Positions 39,060-39,700 of a DNA stretch of 39,700 bases are shown in pieces. The stretch covers positions 1 to 39,700 of the forward strand of contig JAJYOH010000004.1 of assembly GCA_021796315.1 (NCBI GenBank). The letters are read 5' to 3'. This stretch comes from Chloroflexota bacterium (lineage in GTDB: Bacteria > Chloroflexota > Anaerolineae > Anaerolineales > Villigracilaceae). The notes beneath the pieces are model-generated. The model did no database searches and was not told where the DNA came from. It saw only the letters and a program-made list of their open reading frames with translations. Both the position numbers and the translations under genes were made by a program. Each line of letters begins with the position of its first letter. The stretch's first letter is position 1.

Positions 39060-39700
39060 ATGTCTCATCCGATCATCCGACTTTTGGAAACCCCTGAAGA
39101 AATGTCCGCGGTCGAAGCGCTGCAAAGTGCGGTCTGGCCGGGCAGTGAAACCGACGTTGTCCCTGCGCACATGCTGATCACTGTTGCTCATAATGGCGGA
39201 TTGGTTCTCGGCGCGTTCGCGGATGAAAAATTGGTCGGCTTCGTTTTTGGCTTTCCCGGCCTTGAGGCCACACCCGATGGGCCGCGTCCCAAACATTGTT
39301 CGCACATGGCGGGCATTCATCCCGACTATCGCGACAGCGGCCTCGGCTTTGCGCTCAAACGCGCCCAATGGCAAATGGTGCGGCACCAGGGACTCGATCA
39401 CGCCACCTGGACTTACGACCCGCTGCTCAGCCGCAATGCCCAACTAAATATTGCGCGCCTCGGTGCGGTGTGTTCCACTTATCATCGTTCCGAATATGGC
39501 GATATGCGTGATGGTCTCAATGCGGGTTTGCCATCCGATCGTTTTCAAGTAGACTGGTGGCTCAACACCAAACGCGTTGAACGCCGGCTTGGCAAACGCG
39601 CGCGCCCAATTTTGAAGTTGGATCATTTGGCGCGCGTCGGTGTGCAGCCGCATTACACGCTTCAAACCGGACCCGATAACTTGCCGCGGGGTAAAGTATT
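39060..39700 (+). CDS. GNAT-family acetyltransferase, truncated by the window end
   Basis: The first 213 codons of a gene that runs off the right edge. It begins MSHPIIRLLETPEEMSAVEALQSAVWPG, typical of GNAT N-termini. It continues LVLGAFADEKLVGFVFGFPGLE and HCSHMAGIHPDYRDSGLGFALKRAQWQ, where the loop after HPDYRDSGLG stands at the acetyl-CoA pyrophosphate-binding position. TWTYDPLLSRNAQLNIARLGAVC follows and is characteristic of the COG3375 group of predicted acetyltransferases. GGAAG precedes the ATG. The gene is probably cotranscribed with the NDUFA9-like gene. Substrate unknown. Confidence 0.85.
   Translation, partial: MSHPIIRLLETPEEMSAVEALQSAVWPGSETDVVPAHMLITVAHNGGLVLGAFADEKLVGFVFGFPGLEATPDGPRPKHCSHMAGIHPDYRDSGLGFALKRAQWQMVRHQGLDHATWTYDPLLSRNAQLNIARLGAVCSTYHRSEYGDMRDGLNAGLPSDRFQVDWWLNTKRVERRLGKRARPILKLDHLARVGVQPHYTLQTGPDNLPRGKV

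Noticed and set aside
1..39700. Search for tRNA, rRNA, insertion sequences and prophage genes
   Set aside because: No T-loop/anticodon patterns, rRNA segments, transposase motifs or phage structural genes were recognised by eye. A tRNAscan or Infernal run would settle the RNA part.

Overview
The window looks like a chromosomal segment of a Chloroflexota bacterium, most likely of the Anaerolineae. The lineage call is an inference from several things together: an FMN-riboswitch-controlled RibXY-type riboflavin ABC transporter, DUF5671 and DUF11 proteins, a sortase without outer-membrane machinery, an R3H/AAA ATPase, DinB-fold proteins and moderate GC. No rRNA or tRNA gene was seen to anchor it. 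About 33 genes can be supported. No transposase, prophage or CRISPR array was found.

Left part (1-14.3 kb): a MarR regulator with a palindromic operator comes first. It is followed by a textbook promoter, an FMN riboswitch and the riboflavin transporter operon (permease, lipoprotein, ATPase), closed by a terminator. Convergent to it is a 2319-residue secreted protein (3555-10514, minus strand). It has about ten tandem DUF11-like repeats, two SdrD-B-like domains, two more DUF11-type domains, an LPGTG motif and then an apparently intact sortase domain on the same chain. Upstream lies a minus-strand cluster: an HNH-type lipoprotein, a small unknown protein, DUF2277 and a cNMP-binding/GGDEF diguanylate cyclase. 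A divergent SDH-type Clp-fold protease follows.

Centre (14.4-20.2 kb): a deoxynucleoside kinase and a nucleotidyltransferase-fold protein are followed by a 440-base non-coding stretch with the hallmarks of a chromosomal replication origin. It has six DnaA boxes (three perfect) in two opposed groups, a GC cluster, a run of DnaA-trio-like triplets and an AT-rich tract. Two membrane proteins and dnaN follow. Large genes to the left mostly run on the minus strand and those immediately right on the plus strand, as expected around an origin.

Right part (20.2-39.7 kb): this is mainly housekeeping and repair. It holds a GAF histidine kinase, a CPBP protease, a slipin with its GntR regulator, and pdxS-pdxT for pyridoxal phosphate. 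It continues with a GNAT-like protein, an R3H ATPase, an HtrA protease, tmk, a peptidase E-like protein, two DinB-fold proteins, a zinc-ribbon protein and a papain-like putative cysteine protease. Then come AlkD and AlkA-like DNA repair enzymes, a deazaflavin-type reductase, a channel-like protein, a type II NADH dehydrogenase with a Rex-like site, an NDUFA9-like protein and a truncated acetyltransferase.

Two other patterns stand out. First, the two spacers around pdxT are each filled by an inverted array of 7-base repeats that runs up to the next start codon where a Shine-Dalgarno sequence should be. Second, three short open frames between 31.3 and 35.1 kb look like the first 10-25 codons of conserved enzymes, suggesting deletion scars.
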